Source of the DNA: Oscillospiraceae bacterium
Lineage (GTDB): Bacteria; Bacillota; Clostridia; Oscillospirales; Oscillospiraceae
DNA length: 64,000 bases
Direction: 5' to 3'
NCBI GenBank assembly: GCA_015067615.1
Contig: SVMD01000011.1
Span: forward strand, 1 to 64,000
This document shows positions 63,624 through 64,000 of this stretch, one piece after another (the stretch's first letter is position 1; every line of letters starts with the position of its first letter). The translations under genes were made by a program, and so were the position numbers. The notes under the pieces were generated by a model. That model saw nothing but the letters and a program-made list of their open reading frames with translations, had not been told where the DNA came from and did no database searches.

Positions 63624-64000
63624 ATGAGCATGGGCACACGCATCCGGCAGGCCCGGAACAGGAAGGGATACACCCAGGAATACGTGGCAGAAGCTTTGGA
63701 CGTAAGCCGTCAGGCGGTACATAAATGGGAGAAGGATCAGACAAAGCCGGATACAGCCAATCTGGTTGCCCTGGCGCAGCTTCTGGATACTACCGTGGAT
63801 CAGCTGCTGGGGTCACGGATCGAGAAAAAGAATAGTACATCCGATAAGTATTTCAAGTCGAGTCTTCTGCCACTGATTCTGATGCCAATTTGCTGGCTGA
63901 TCGGGCTGTTCAGCGGCGTGTATACCGAAATGGTACAAATTCCTGTGGGAAATGGCGCCCGGATGGGACTCCCCTTTCTGATGTACGGCCACTCCCCTCT
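63624..64000 (+). CDS. XRE-family regulator with membrane segments (cut by window end)
   Basis: The gene opens MSMGTRIRQARNRKGYTQEY with a helix-turn-helix (about residues 16-35, DVSRQAVHKWEKDQT), then DTTVDQLLGSR as the common XRE domain end. From about residue 83 a hydrophobic helix (LLPLILMPICWLIGLF) begins, so at least one membrane segment follows. The 125 visible residues are open to base 64,000. GAGGTGAT precedes the ATG. It is the second such regulator in tandem. Confidence 0.75.
   Translation, partial: MSMGTRIRQARNRKGYTQEYVAEALDVSRQAVHKWEKDQTKPDTANLVALAQLLDTTVDQLLGSRIEKKNSTSDKYFKSSLLPLILMPICWLIGLFSGVYTEMVQIPVGNGARMGLPFLMYGHSP

Overview
The window reads as chromosome of an endospore-forming, Gram-positive Clostridia bacterium, most likely Oscillospiraceae/Ruminococcaceae-like (inference). 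The reasons are GC-rich coding sequence with strong GGAGG-type ribosome binding sites, a spoIIAA-spoIIAB-sigF operon, yunB, ylbJ, yqfC and yqfD sporulation genes, a T-box leader on valS, an ECF transporter operon joined to truA, and interspersed palindromic repeats of the kind seen in gut Clostridia. No rRNA, tRNA, CRISPR array or insertion sequence was recognised.

Layout. 0.2-4.4 kb: ruvX, a split TSUP transporter, a membrane-anchored PpiC foldase, a structured noncoding RNA candidate and a DUF1292 gene. 4.6-11.6 kb: a class A penicillin-binding protein with a cysteine insert, an rRNA-type methyltransferase, ecfA1-ecfA2-ecfT and truA. 11.7-19.8 kb: an AT-rich DUF4268 gene (probably acquired), a ClpE-like unfoldase, a catalytically dead PyrF-fold protein with a glutaredoxin, a VanZ protein, and a Gfo/Idh/MocA oxidoreductase with dapA. 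19.8-26.6 kb: queA, tgt, yajC, a glycosyltransferase and T-box-controlled valS. 26.7-31.1 kb: two related secreted HEXXH lipoproteins and the sigma-F operon. 31.3-49.4 kb: a long housekeeping run of pcrA, yunB, ligA, ylbJ, yqfC, yqfD, phoH, ybeY, era, yqzL, recO, mutS2, ptsH, uvrC, rsmD and coaD. 49.5-55.8 kb: membrane proteins, a XerD-type recombinase, pfkA and a MerR-RDD fusion regulator.

The most interesting region is 55,943-61,452, an AT-rich integrated filamentous phage (inovirus). It carries a Zot/pI-type assembly ATPase, a major-coat candidate, several 25-75 residue membrane proteins, a pIII-like secreted protein, a rolling-circle replication initiator, a pV-like small protein, and a divergent HTH repressor whose palindromic operators sit on a near-consensus promoter. 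Imperfect 28-bp direct repeats flank it; they look like Xer/dif sites (12-bp inverted arms around a 6-bp centre) and imply a 5,482-bp circle. The integrated Zot gene runs across the left repeat into host DNA. Joining the ends on paper gives the gene a different basic C-terminus that stops just before a strong terminator, which independently supports the circle. The phage has no integrase, so host XerC/XerD-type enzymes (encoded at 50.8 and 62.0 kb) are the likely recombinases.

After the prophage come a frameshifted GNAT acetyltransferase, a second Xer-like recombinase and two XRE regulators with membrane segments, the last cut by the window end.
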